Below are positions 27,066-34,974 of a DNA stretch of 64,000 nt, piece by piece (position 1 is the stretch's first letter; each line of letters starts with the position of its first letter). The stretch is from Ancylobacter gelatini. Its GTDB lineage: Bacteria; Pseudomonadota; Alphaproteobacteria; Rhizobiales; Xanthobacteraceae. The stretch spans positions 1 to 64,000 of the forward strand of contig NZ_JAKVIL010000013.1 of assembly GCF_022601675.1 (NCBI RefSeq). The letters run 5' to 3'. A program made the position numbers and the translations under genes. Below the pieces are notes generated by a model. It worked only from the letters and a program-made list of their open reading frames with translations. It made no database searches and was not told the DNA's origin.

Positions 27066-27094
27066 TTGACTTGGCCGGACGCCCCCCCTATAAG
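27066..27094 (+). promoter_or_regulatory. Sigma-70 promoter of the rpmH operon
   Basis: TTGACT and TATAAG are separated by exactly 17 bases, a near-consensus vegetative promoter. It starts 170 bases before rpmH, leaving an untranslated leader of about 135 bases. Confidence 0.85.
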
Positions 27095-27235
27095 CCGCAC
27101 CGAACCACGGCTGCCTTGGCGGCCGGGCTGTTTCCCGCATTTGCGCATTTGTGCCGCGACTGGCTTCGCGGCCGGCCGGATAGGGGGCGACATTCCGGTC
27201 CGGGCGGCATTTTTAATCAGATGCGGAGAATTCCC

Positions 27236-27370
27236 GTGAAGCGCACTTATCAACCGAGCAAGCTCGTGCGCGCCCGCCGGCACGGCTTCCGTGCGCGCAT
27301 GGCGACCCGTAACGGCCGTAAGATCATCGCCGCCCGCCGGTCGCACGGTCGCAAGCGTCTCTCGGCCTGA
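27236..27370 (+). CDS. rpmH: 50S ribosomal protein L34
   Basis: This 44-residue basic protein begins [20 protein letters not shown] and ends [10 protein letters not shown], a full-length L34, the small protein bound near the base of the large ribosomal subunit. The GTG at 27236 has GGAG 7 bases upstream and gives the exact family length. It heads rpmH-rnpA-yidC-engB and is driven by the sigma-70 promoter at 27066-27094. Upstream in-frame codons are not conserved with the family and are taken as untranslated. Confidence 0.97.
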   Translation: MKRTYQPSKLVRARRHGFRARMATRNGRKIIAARRSHGRKRLSA

Positions 27371-27417
27371 CATGGCTGGAGTTGGCCGCACCCTCGTCTG
27401 AGAGGATCGGCGCTCCG

Positions 27418-27828
27418 ATGCAACGGCTCGTCAAGCGCAAGGATTTTCTGGCCGCAGCCAAAGGGTTGCGCGCCAATGCAGGTCCCTTGCTGCTTCAGGC
27501 CCGTGATCGCGCGGACGAGGATTGTCCGCGCATCGGTCTCACGGTCACCAAGAAACACGGCAATGCCGTCGAGCGGAACCGCATCAGGCGGCGCCTGCGC
27601 GAGGCGGTCCGCGACGCCCTGCCGCGCGCAGGCCGGCCCGGTTTCGATTATGTGATCGTCGCCCGGCGCGCCGCGCTCGGCACTCGTTTTAGCGAACTCG
27701 TAATTGACGTGGAGCGCGGGATCGGCCGCCTCCATTCTGGAAGCCGGCGCGGGCCTCGCCCCGCTGCGGGGGGACGTGCGACGCGGGACGCCGTGCGCGC
27801 CGACGGAGATGCCGCCAATGACGTCTGA
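27418..27828 (+). CDS. rnpA: Ribonuclease P protein component
   Basis: This 136-residue basic protein is the protein subunit of RNase P, which trims the 5' ends of pre-tRNAs together with the M1-type RNA. It contains LVKRKDFLAAAKGLR, RIGLTVTKKHGNAVERNRIRRRLREAVR (the RNR motif that contacts RNA) and GFDYVIVAR. The ATG at 27418 fits the family N terminus; AGAGGA lies 11 bases upstream, a slightly long spacing. It follows rpmH by 47 bases and overlaps the start of yidC by 11 bases. The C-terminal tail of about 30 residues is poorly conserved. Confidence 0.95.
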   Translation: MQRLVKRKDFLAAAKGLRANAGPLLLQARDRADEDCPRIGLTVTKKHGNAVERNRIRRRLREAVRDALPRAGRPGFDYVIVARRAALGTRFSELVIDVERGIGRLHSGSRRGPRPAAGGRATRDAVRADGDAANDV

Positions 27829-29635
27829 AAACCGCAACATGATCGTCGCCATCGTGCTGTCGATGGCGATTCTGATCGCCTGGCAGTACTTTTCCGGCGT
27901 CCCGCACATGGAAGCGCAGCGTCAGGCCGAGCAGCAGACCGCGCAGCAGTCGGCCACCACCGTCAATTCCGACGGCACCACCGCACCGGTCGCGCCCGGC
28001 GCCACCGCCCCGGCACCGAACGCCGTTCCGGCTAGGGCGATGACCCGCGACGAAGCCCTGGCGCGCACCCCGCGCGTGGCCATCGAGACGCCGAGCGTCA
28101 TCGGCTCGATCTCGCTCCGCGGCGGGCGTATCGACGATCTTTCGCTGAAGAATTATCGCGAGACCGTAAACCCCGACAGCCCGATCATCGTGCTGCTGTC
28201 GCCGTCGGGCGGTCCCAACCCGTTCTATTCGGAATTCGGCTGGGTGCCGGCCGCGGGCGCCAATGTGAAGGTGCCCGGCGCCGATACCATCTGGACCGCC
28301 CCCGAGGGTGCCAAGCTCACCCCGCAGGCGCCGCTGGTGCTGACCTTTGACAATGGCGAGGGGCTTACCTTCCGCCGCACCATCTCGATCGACGACAACT
28401 ACATGTTCCATGTGGTCGACGACGTGGAGAACGCGACCGCAGCGTCCGTGGCCCTGCATCCGTTCGCCCTGGTCTCGCGCCACGGCACGCCGCACACGCT
28501 CGGCTACTACATCCTGCATGAAGGCCTCATCGGCGTGACCAGCGAGGCCGGCCTGCACGAGATCAAGTACAACGCCATCGCCGAGAGCAAGAGCGAGACC
28601 TTCCCCTCCGTTGGCGGCTGGCTCGGCATCACCGACAAGTACTGGGCCGCGACCGTGATTCCGGGCGCAGAGGAAAAGGTGCAGGCACGCTTTTCCGCGA
28701 CCAGCCACGGCGCCGACCTGACCTACCAGACCGATTTCCTCGGCGATGCCGTCACCGTCGCGCCGGGCGCCAAGGGCACCACCGACGGGCGCCTGTTCGC
28801 CGGCGCCAAGGTGGTGCAACTCGTCGACGGCTATCAGACCCAGTACAATATCGACCGCTTCGACCTGCTGATCGACTGGGGCTGGTTCTACTTCATCACC
28901 AAGCCGCTGTTCCTGGTCATCGACTGGATCTACCGCTTCGTCGGCAATTTCGGTGTCGCGATCCTGGTCGTCACCGTGATGCTCAAGGGCGTGTTCTTCC
29001 CGCTCGCCAATAAGAGCTACGCCTCGATGGCGAAGATGAAGGCGGTGCAGCCCGAGATCGCCGCGCTCAAGGAGCGCTACGGCGACGACCGGGTGAAGCT
29101 GCAGCAGGAGATGATGGAGATCTACAAGAAGGAGAAGATCAACCCGATCGCGGGCTGCCTTCCGATCCTGATCCAGATCCCAGTCTTCTTCGCGCTGTAC
29201 AAGGTGCTGTTCGTCACCATCGAAATGCGGCACGCGCCGTTCTTCGGCTGGATCAAGGACCTCTCCGCGCCCGATCCCACCACCATCTTCAACCTGTTCG
29301 GCCTGATTCCCTGGGATCCGGGTACGGTGCCGGTCATCGGTCATTTCCTGCTGCTCGGCGTTTGGCCGATCATCATGGGCATCACCATGTGGGTGCAGAT
29401 GAAGCTGAACCCGGCCCCGCCGGACCCGACCCAGAAGATGATCTTCGACTGGATGCCGCTGGTCTTCACCTTCATGCTGTCGTCCTTCGCGGCCGGCCTC
29501 GTGATCTACTGGGCCTGGAACAACACGCTCTCGGTGATCCAGCAGTCGATCATCATGCGTCGCCATGGCGTGAAGGTGGAATTGTGGGGGAACGTCAAGG
29601 GGTTGTTCGTCCGCAAGAAGACCAAGCCAAGCTGA
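27818..29635 (+). CDS. yidC: Membrane protein insertase YidC
   Basis: This 605-residue insertase places proteins in the inner membrane, alone or with SecYEG. It has the N-terminal anchor (MIVAIVLSMAILIAWQYF), a Gln/Ala/Thr-rich linker, a large periplasmic beta domain (about residues 75-340), and the conserved five-helix core. The core starts WGWFYFITKPLFLVIDWIY and includes GVFFPLANKSYASMAKMKAVQPEIAALKERY, PIAGCLPILIQIPVFFALYKVLF and the C-terminal KMIFDWMPLVFTFMLSSFAAGLVIYWAWNN. The ATG at 27818 lies inside the end of rnpA. The yidD gene that often sits between rnpA and yidC is absent here. Confidence 0.97.
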   Translation: MTSENRNMIVAIVLSMAILIAWQYFSGVPHMEAQRQAEQQTAQQSATTVNSDGTTAPVAPGATAPAPNAVPARAMTRDEALARTPRVAIETPSVIGSISLRGGRIDDLSLKNYRETVNPDSPIIVLLSPSGGPNPFYSEFGWVPAAGANVKVPGADTIWTAPEGAKLTPQAPLVLTFDNGEGLTFRRTISIDDNYMFHVVDDVENATAASVALHPFALVSRHGTPHTLGYYILHEGLIGVTSEAGLHEIKYNAIAESKSETFPSVGGWLGITDKYWAATVIPGAEEKVQARFSATSHGADLTYQTDFLGDAVTVAPGAKGTTDGRLFAGAKVVQLVDGYQTQYNIDRFDLLIDWGWFYFITKPLFLVIDWIYRFVGNFGVAILVVTVMLKGVFFPLANKSYASMAKMKAVQPEIAALKERYGDDRVKLQQEMMEIYKKEKINPIAGCLPILIQIPVFFALYKVLFVTIEMRHAPFFGWIKDLSAPDPTTIFNLFGLIPWDPGTVPVIGHFLLLGVWPIIMGITMWVQMKLNPAPPDPTQKMIFDWMPLVFTFMLSSFAAGLVIYWAWNNTLSVIQQSIIMRRHGVKVELWGNVKGLFVRKKTKPS

Positions 29636-29650
29636 GGCACTGATCACATC

Positions 29651-30319
29651 ATGACGCTGGCGCCCGACGCCTCGGGCTTCTCGCCCGAGGAAATCGAAAC
29701 CGGCCGCCGGCTGTTCGCCGGCGAATGGCGGTTCCTGTCGGCGGCCCCCACCATCGAGACGATGCCGCCGATGCGCGGCATCGAGATCGCGCTGGCCGGC
29801 CGCTCCAATGTCGGCAAGTCGAGCCTCGTCAACGCGCTCACCGGCCGCAAGGCGCTGGCGCGCACCTCGGTGACGCCGGGGCGTACGCAGGAACTCATCT
29901 TCTTCGGCCTTGGCCCGGACCTGACGCTGGTCGACATGCCGGGTTATGGCTTCGCCAAGGCGCCGAAGGACAAGGTCGATGCCTGGACCGCGACCATCCA
30001 CGCCTATCTGCGCGGCCGGGCCAATCTCGCCCGCGTCTTCGTGCTCATCGATTCCCGCCACGGGCTGAAGCCGATCGACCTTGGCGTGCTGGACGGGCTC
30101 GACAAGGCGGCGGTGTCCTATGCGATCGTGCTGACCAAGTCCGACCAGCTCGGTCAGGCGGAGCTCGCCACGCGCATCGCCGAGACCGAAGCCGCGCTGA
30201 AGCGCCGGCCGGCGGCGTTCCCGACCGTGTTCGCCACCTCCAGCCGCGAGGGCGCCGGCATGGGTGAATTGCGTGCCGCCATCGTGCGGCTGATGGACGA
30301 GCGCGGCATCACCGCCTGA
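29651..30319 (+). CDS. engB: Ribosome biogenesis GTP-binding protein EngB (YihA/YsxC)
   Basis: This 222-residue GTPase is needed for assembly of the 50S subunit. The G motifs are clear: G1 [17 protein letters not shown]2 threonines around [14 protein letters not shown]3 [11 protein letters not shown]4 VLTKSDQL and G5 near ATSSRE. It also has the family-typical [15 protein letters not shown] stretch. It follows yidC by 15 bases and closes the rpmH-rnpA-yidC-engB group. In many relatives argB comes next, but here an unrelated alcohol dehydrogenase follows. Confidence 0.95.
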   Translation: MTLAPDASGFSPEEIETGRRLFAGEWRFLSAAPTIETMPPMRGIEIALAGRSNVGKSSLVNALTGRKALARTSVTPGRTQELIFFGLGPDLTLVDMPGYGFAKAPKDKVDAWTATIHAYLRGRANLARVFVLIDSRHGLKPIDLGVLDGLDKAAVSYAIVLTKSDQLGQAELATRIAETEAALKRRPAAFPTVFATSSREGAGMGELRAAIVRLMDERGITA

Positions 30320-30369
30320 GCGCATCAGGCCGGCCGGCGGGAACTGAGCCGGCGATTGATGGATGTCAT

Positions 30370-30387
30370 GGAAGCCGCGCGGCTTCC
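30370..30387. promoter_or_regulatory. Perfect 18-bp palindrome upstream of the zinc alcohol dehydrogenase
   Basis: GGAAGCCGCGCGGCTTCC is identical to its reverse complement. It lies 50 bases after engB and 37 bases before the dehydrogenase, just ahead of a possible -10 element TATGGT. It could be an operator or the engB terminator hairpin; no T-run follows it. Confidence 0.5.
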
Positions 30388-30423
30388 GGTTATGGTCAGG
30401 CTCCAGTCAAAAAGGAGCCCGCC

Positions 30424-31497
30424 ATGGCCAGGATGAAAGCCGCGATCTTCGTCGAGCCCGGACGCATCGTCCTCGACGAGAAGCCGATTCCCGACGTCGG
30501 TCCGCTCGATGCGCTGGTGCGCATCACCACGACCACCATCTGCGGCACGGACGTTCACATCCTCAAGGGCGAGTATCCGGTCGCCAAGGGCCTGACCATC
30601 GGCCATGAGCCGGTCGGCATCATCGAGAAGCTCGGCTCCGCCGTCACCGGCTTCACCGAAGGCCAGCGCGTCATCGCCGGCGCCATCACCCCCTCCGGCC
30701 ATTCCTTCGCCTGCCTGTGCGGCTGCGGCTCGCAGGACGGGGCGGGCACCAAGCATGGCTTCAAGGCCATGGGCGGCTGGAAGTTCGGCAACACCATCGA
30801 CGGCACGCAGGCCGAATATGTGCTGGTGCCGGACGCGCTCGCCAACCTCGCCCCGGTGCCGGAAGGGCTGTCGGACGAGGAAGTGCTGATGTGCCCCGAC
30901 ATCATGTCCACCGGCTTCTCCGGCGCGGAGAGCGGGGCGGTGCAGATCGGCGACACAGTGGCGGTGTTCGCGCTCGGCCCGATCGGCCTGTGCGCGGTGG
31001 CCGGCGCCAGGCTGAAAGGCGCGACCCGCATCATCGGCGTGGATACCGTGCCCGAGCGCCTCGCCATCGCCGCCGCGCTGGGCTGCAACCATGTGGTCGA
31101 CTTCAAGAAGGGCGATGTGGTCGATCAGATCATGGCGATCACGGACGGGCGCGGCGTCGACGTCTCGATCGAGGCGCTGGGCACGCAGGGCACGTTCGAG
31201 GCGGCGCTGCGTGTTCTGCGGCCCGGCGGCACGCTGTCCTCACTCGGCGTCTATTCCAGCGACCTGACCATTCCGCTCGGCGCCTTCTCGGCCGGCCTCG
31301 GCGACAACAAGATCGTCACCACGCTGTGCCCGGGCGGTAAGGAGCGGATGCGCCGGCTGATGGAGGTCATCGCCACCGGCCGGGTCGACCTCAAGCCGCT
31401 GGTCACCCATCGCTTCAAGCTTGACGACATCGAAGCCGCCTACGATCTGTTCTCGCACCAGCGTGACGGCGTGCTCAAGGTGGCGATCACGCCCTGA
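30424..31497 (+). CDS. Zinc-dependent alcohol dehydrogenase, secondary-alcohol type
   Basis: This 357-residue medium-chain dehydrogenase shows the catalytic zinc ligands Cys (TTTICGTDVHILKGEY), His-Glu (IGHEPVGIIEKLG) and an Asp in CPDIMSTGFSGAE. It also has the nucleotide-binding loop FALGPIGLCAVAGARLKGA. Replacement of the structural-zinc cysteine cluster and the CPD motif are features of secondary alcohol dehydrogenases such as those of Thermoanaerobacter and Clostridium. It probably oxidises small secondary alcohols such as 2-propanol, though this is inferred. AAGGAG lies 7 bases before the ATG. It stands alone, with a perfect palindrome in its upstream region. Confidence 0.88.
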   Translation: MARMKAAIFVEPGRIVLDEKPIPDVGPLDALVRITTTTICGTDVHILKGEYPVAKGLTIGHEPVGIIEKLGSAVTGFTEGQRVIAGAITPSGHSFACLCGCGSQDGAGTKHGFKAMGGWKFGNTIDGTQAEYVLVPDALANLAPVPEGLSDEEVLMCPDIMSTGFSGAESGAVQIGDTVAVFALGPIGLCAVAGARLKGATRIIGVDTVPERLAIAAALGCNHVVDFKKGDVVDQIMAITDGRGVDVSIEALGTQGTFEAALRVLRPGGTLSSLGVYSSDLTIPLGAFSAGLGDNKIVTTLCPGGKERMRRLMEVIATGRVDLKPLVTHRFKLDDIEAAYDLFSHQRDGVLKVAITP

Positions 31498-31539
31498 GCG
31501 TTCGCCGGCGCTTCACGGTATCAGCCGCCCCGCGCGGCT

Positions 31540-31860
31540 TCAGCCGTCATTGGCGGAGTTGAGCTGCTCGGCGGGGATATAGTCGGCCTGCGCGCGCACC
31601 CGCAGGCCGGGCCCGCCGCCGGCGCTGGCGAGGCCGCTGTCGAGAAACTCCACCCCCGCCGCCTCCAGCGTGCGGCGCAGCCGCGCCGTCTCCCCCGGGT
31701 CATTGTCGCCGCCGGGCTCGGCGCCCTGCTCGAAGGCCTCCAGCCAGGCGCTCGGCACGCGCGCACGGGTGGCGAGCTCGTCGGCCGGCCAGTCGAGCAG
31801 GGCGCGCGCCGCCCGGCACTGCGCCGCCGAGAGCGGTTGGGTGGTGTTCATGGATGCCAT
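31540..31860 (-). CDS. Small helix-turn-helix (XRE-like) protein
   Basis: This 106-residue protein has an N-terminal pattern LSAAQCRAARALLDWPADELATRARVPSAWLEAFEQG that resembles the XRE-type HTH proteins common in Hyphomicrobiales (QCRAARALLxWSQxELAxxAxVS...FERG). It is followed by LRRTLEAAGVEFLDSG, also typical of that group. The C-terminal tail is unique. The normal SQ of the recognition region is replaced by PA, so DNA binding may be weak. The ATG at 31860 has GGGAGA upstream. The gene is convergent with the zinc alcohol dehydrogenase. Its target is unknown. Confidence 0.72.
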   Translation of the reverse strand: MASMNTTQPLSAAQCRAARALLDWPADELATRARVPSAWLEAFEQGAEPGGDNDPGETARLRRTLEAAGVEFLDSGLASAGGGPGLRVRAQADYIPAEQLNSANDG

Positions 31861-32007
31861 CGCCTGTTCTCCCGTCACGCCGTGAACCGGGGATTTTCCC
31901 GGCTCACGGCGGTATCCGTATCGGGGAACAACGCATGAAGCCGGATTCGGCTCCGCGCTCCATGCGATTTTCGCTACACGCGTAGGACGGAGATCAGCCG
32001 CCGGGAC

Positions 32008-32472
32008 TCAGGCCGCGTCCGAGGCGGCGCTGCCGGTGAGGATGGCGTGGATGGTTGCGGCGTCGCGGCTGTTGCGCAGCTTGCGGGCCACCTCGGGGTC
32101 GCGCAGCAGCCGGGCGACACGCGCCAGCGCCTTGAGATGATCGGCCCCGGCGGATTCCGGCGCCAGCAGCAGGAAGATGAGGTCGACCGGCTCGCCGTCC
32201 AGCGCCTCGAAGTCGATCGGCTTCTCCAGCCGCGCGAACATGCCGAACAGCGTGTCCATCTTGGCAAGCTTGCCGTGAGGGATCGCGATGCCGTGGCCGA
32301 CTCCGGTGGAGCCCAGCCGCTCGCGCTGGTTCAGTGTCTCGAAGATTTCGCGCTCGTCCCGCTTCAGCAGCTCCGCCGCCCGCGCCGACAATTCCTGCAA
32401 TGCCTGCTTCTTGCTCGTGACCTTGAGGGTCGGGAAGACGGCGGGCAGCGCCAGTATATCGTTCAACGCCAT
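32008..32472 (-). CDS. ptsN: Nitrogen regulatory PTS IIA-type protein PtsN
   Basis: This 154-residue protein is the EIIA-Ntr component of the nitrogen phosphotransferase system, which links phosphoenolpyruvate status to nitrogen, potassium and sigma-54 related control. The phospho-accepting His lies in TGVGHGIAIPHGKLAKMD. Other family blocks are LQELSARAAELLKRDEREIFETLNQRERLGST and VDLIFLLLAPESAGADHLKALARVARLLRDPEV. It is the last gene of the lptC-lptA-lptB-rpoN-hpf-ptsN series, the standard position in alphaproteobacteria, and follows hpf after 73 bases. Confidence 0.95.
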   Translation of the reverse strand: MALNDILALPAVFPTLKVTSKKQALQELSARAAELLKRDEREIFETLNQRERLGSTGVGHGIAIPHGKLAKMDTLFGMFARLEKPIDFEALDGEPVDLIFLLLAPESAGADHLKALARVARLLRDPEVARKLRNSRDAATIHAILTGSAASDAA

Positions 32473-32545
32473 GGGAAGATCCGGGTGCAGCCAGTGTGCG
32501 GGGCGCGGAGGAAAACCCCCACGCGCCCCAAGAGGTTGGAGGCGA

Positions 32546-33145
32546 TCAATGAACGTCTTCCGCCGCGCGGCTCGGCGGGTCCACCCAGCCGACGTGACCG
32601 TCGGCACGGCGATACACCACATTGATGCCGCCATGGCCGGCATGGCGGAACACCAGCACGGCGGCGCCGGTGAAGTCGAGTTCCAGCACCGCATCGCTCA
32701 CCGCGAGGCGCGGCAGGTTGGCGGTCTGCTCGGCGACCACGGTGGGGCTCCAGCCGTCGAGGGCCTCGGCCTCGTCATGATCGGGCGCGGAGAACACGGT
32801 CAGCGGCACGCGCTCGGGCAGGAAGCTGTCGGCGGCGCTGTCGCCATTGACCACGTGACGCTTCACGCGGCTCTTGTAGCGGCGCAGGCGGGTCTCGATG
32901 CGCTCCACGGCGGCATCGGCGCTGGCATAAGGATCCTGCGCGTCGCCATGGGCCTGAAGAATGGTGCCGCTGTCGAGATGCAGCGCGCAATCCGAGCGAT
33001 AGCCGGACCCCTCGCGCGTTACCGTCACGTGACCTGACCAGCCACCGTCGAAATATTTGCCCATCGCTTCGGCCAGTCGCTCGGAAACGCGTTGGCGCAG
33101 CGCTTCCCCTACGTCGAGATTTTTTCCAGAAACCCGCAGCGGCAT
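32546..33145 (-). CDS. hpf: Long-form ribosome hibernation promoting factor
   Basis: This 199-residue protein has an N-terminal S30AE/HPF domain (MPLRVSGKNLDVGEALRQRVSERLAEAMGKYF, with SDCALHLDSG and AVERIETRLRRYKSRVK). A linker joins it to the C-terminal domain of long HPFs (PTVVAEQTANLPRLAVSDAVLELDFTGAAVLVFRHAGHGGINVVYRRADGHVGWVDP). The long form dimerises 70S ribosomes into 100S particles in stationary phase. It sits between rpoN and ptsN, as in other alphaproteobacteria. The 167-base gap from rpoN, containing a hairpin, suggests it may have its own promoter. Confidence 0.95.
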   Translation of the reverse strand: MPLRVSGKNLDVGEALRQRVSERLAEAMGKYFDGGWSGHVTVTREGSGYRSDCALHLDSGTILQAHGDAQDPYASADAAVERIETRLRRYKSRVKRHVVNGDSAADSFLPERVPLTVFSAPDHDEAEALDGWSPTVVAEQTANLPRLAVSDAVLELDFTGAAVLVFRHAGHGGINVVYRRADGHVGWVDPPSRAAEDVH

Positions 33146-33177
33146 GGTGCCTAGTCCCTTTGCTGGGGCAAACCGCG

Positions 33178-33201
33178 AGACAGCGCGTCGACACGCTGTC
33201 T
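33178..33201. other. Near-perfect palindrome between rpoN and hpf
   Basis: AGACAGCG and CGCTGTCT flank a self-complementary GTCGAC centre, and 22 of 24 bases are symmetric. No T-run follows on the minus strand. It may be an attenuating or stabilising hairpin, or a binding site controlling hpf expression. Confidence 0.45.
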
Positions 33202-33312
33202 GCATTCTGCCCGAACCCCCTACTTGCCCGGCCGGTGCCCTAAACAGGTAGGAGCCGCGAGGGAAAGTGTCAACGCGAACCGTAGGAGAGCCGTGGAAAG
33301 CCCCATCTTCCG

Positions 33313-34914
33313 TCACGCCGAGACCGCGGCCTGCTTCTCGCGGCGCCGCTGCACCGAGGACGGAATGCGCATCGCCTCGCGATATTTCGCCACGGTGCGG
33401 CGGGCGATGTCGATGCCGGCCTCGCGCAGCTTCTGCACCAGCGTGTCGTCGGAAAGCACGTCGTCGGGCGTCTCGGCGTCGATCATCTGCTTGATGCGGA
33501 AGCGCACCGATTCCGCCGAATGGGCCTCGCCGCCATTGGAGGCGGAAATGGACGACGAGAAGAAATATTTCATCTCGAAGATTCCGCGCGGCGTCGCCAT
33601 GTATTTGTTGGACGTCACGCGGGAAACCGTCGATTCGTGCATGCCGATGGCGTCGGCCACCATGCGCAGGTTCAGCGGGCGCAGATACTGCACGCCGAGC
33701 GTCAGGAACGCGTCCTGCTGCTTCACGATCTCGATCGCGACCTTGAGGATGGTGCGGGCGCGCTGGTCGAGCGAGCGCGTGAGCCAGGTCGCGGTCTGCA
33801 TGCAGTCGGTGAGGAAGGCCTTCTCGCGCTCATTGCGCGTGGTCTTCTGCACCCGCGAATAATAGGCCTGGTTCACCAGCACGCGCGGCAGCGTGTCGGA
33901 GTTCAGCTCCACCAGCCAGTTGTCGGCGGTGCCGCGCACGAACACGTCCGGCACGATCGGCTGGATGATGCCGGAGCCGAAGGCGAGGCCCGGCTTGGGG
34001 TTGAGGCGGCGAATCTCGCCGACCATTTCGGCGAGGTCGTCATCGTCGACGCCGCAGACCCGCTTGAGCGTCGTGAACTCGCGCTTGGCCAGCAGTTCGA
34101 GATGAGCGAGCAGCGCCGCCATCGCCGGATCGTAGCGGTCGCGCTCGCGCAGCTGGATCGCGAGGCACTCGGCCAGCGAGCGCGCGCCAATGCCGGGCGG
34201 GTCGAAGGACTGGACGATGGTCAGCACCTTCTGCACCAGCTCCAGCGAGGCGCCGAGGCGCTCGGCGACACCGGCCATGTCGGCGCCGAGATAGCCGGCC
34301 TCGTCGATCAGGTCGATCAGATGCTGGCCGATCAGCCGTTCGACCGGATCGGAGACCGCCAGCATGAGCTGGCCTTCCAGATGGTCGGCGAGCGTGATCT
34401 GCGCGGAGACGAAGGCTTCGAGATTGTAGCCGTCCTCGTCGCCGCCGCCCGAGCCGACCCCGGACCATTCCGAATAGGACGGTTCCGCGCCGGGGGAGGG
34501 GCCGACGCTCTCGCGCCCGGCATCGTCGGGGAACACGTTTTCCAGCCCGGTATCGAGGCGGTCCTCGATGGCGCTGCGGCTGGTGTCGAGCCGTTCCTCC
34601 AGCCAGTCGGACGTCGCTTCCTCGCGTCCCGAGCCATGCGCGTCGGCGCCGGAATCGAGCGCGCCGTCCGCCTCGCCGTGGCGGGACTCGTAGTCGTCAT
34701 GGCCGCCCTCGCCGGCGCCCTCGCTGTCGTCGCCCGAGCGCTCGCCTTCGGGCTCGGCGGGGCGCTCCAGCAGCGGGTTGCGCTCAAGCTCGGCCTCGAC
34801 ATAGGCCACCAGATCGAGATTGGAGAGCTGCAGCAGCTTGATGGCCTGCATCAGCTGCGGGGTCATCACCAGAGACTGGGCCTGGCGGAATTCGAGACGC
34901 GGGCCTAGCGACAT
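33313..34914 (-). CDS. rpoN: RNA polymerase sigma-54 factor
   Basis: This 533-residue alternative sigma factor recognises -24/-12 promoters and needs AAA+ activators such as DctD. Region I (SLGPRLEFRQAQSLVMTPQLMQAIKLLQLSNLDLVAYVEAELERNPLLE) is followed by an acidic region II and a core-binding domain (ADHLEGQLMLAVSDP, FDPPGIGARSLAECLAIQL). Next come the HTH and, near the C terminus, the RpoN box ARRTVAKYREAM that contacts the -24 element. The start at 34914 has GGGAG 8 bases upstream. It lies between lptB and hpf. A matching promoter occurs upstream of dctA at 1711-1726. Confidence 0.97.
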   Translation of the reverse strand: MSLGPRLEFRQAQSLVMTPQLMQAIKLLQLSNLDLVAYVEAELERNPLLERPAEPEGERSGDDSEGAGEGGHDDYESRHGEADGALDSGADAHGSGREEATSDWLEERLDTSRSAIEDRLDTGLENVFPDDAGRESVGPSPGAEPSYSEWSGVGSGGGDEDGYNLEAFVSAQITLADHLEGQLMLAVSDPVERLIGQHLIDLIDEAGYLGADMAGVAERLGASLELVQKVLTIVQSFDPPGIGARSLAECLAIQLRERDRYDPAMAALLAHLELLAKREFTTLKRVCGVDDDDLAEMVGEIRRLNPKPGLAFGSGIIQPIVPDVFVRGTADNWLVELNSDTLPRVLVNQAYYSRVQKTTRNEREKAFLTDCMQTATWLTRSLDQRARTILKVAIEIVKQQDAFLTLGVQYLRPLNLRMVADAIGMHESTVSRVTSNKYMATPRGIFEMKYFFSSSISASNGGEAHSAESVRFRIKQMIDAETPDDVLSDDTLVQKLREAGIDIARRTVAKYREAMRIPSSVQRRREKQAAVSA

Positions 34915-34974
34915 GACGCGCACTCCCGGCACGGGATGGCGACGAGGGGGGCGAGGAACGCGGGCGCGATCATC

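Larger units (their letters stand above)
26770..27235. other. Gene-free region between the histidine kinase and rpmH
   Basis: These 466 bases separate the divergent histidine kinase and rpmH. They hold the five-copy 13-bp tandem repeat (26884-26948) and the rpmH promoter (27066-27094), and no gene that I can support. Frames that cross the region translate the repeat into a low-complexity peptide. Confidence 0.7.
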
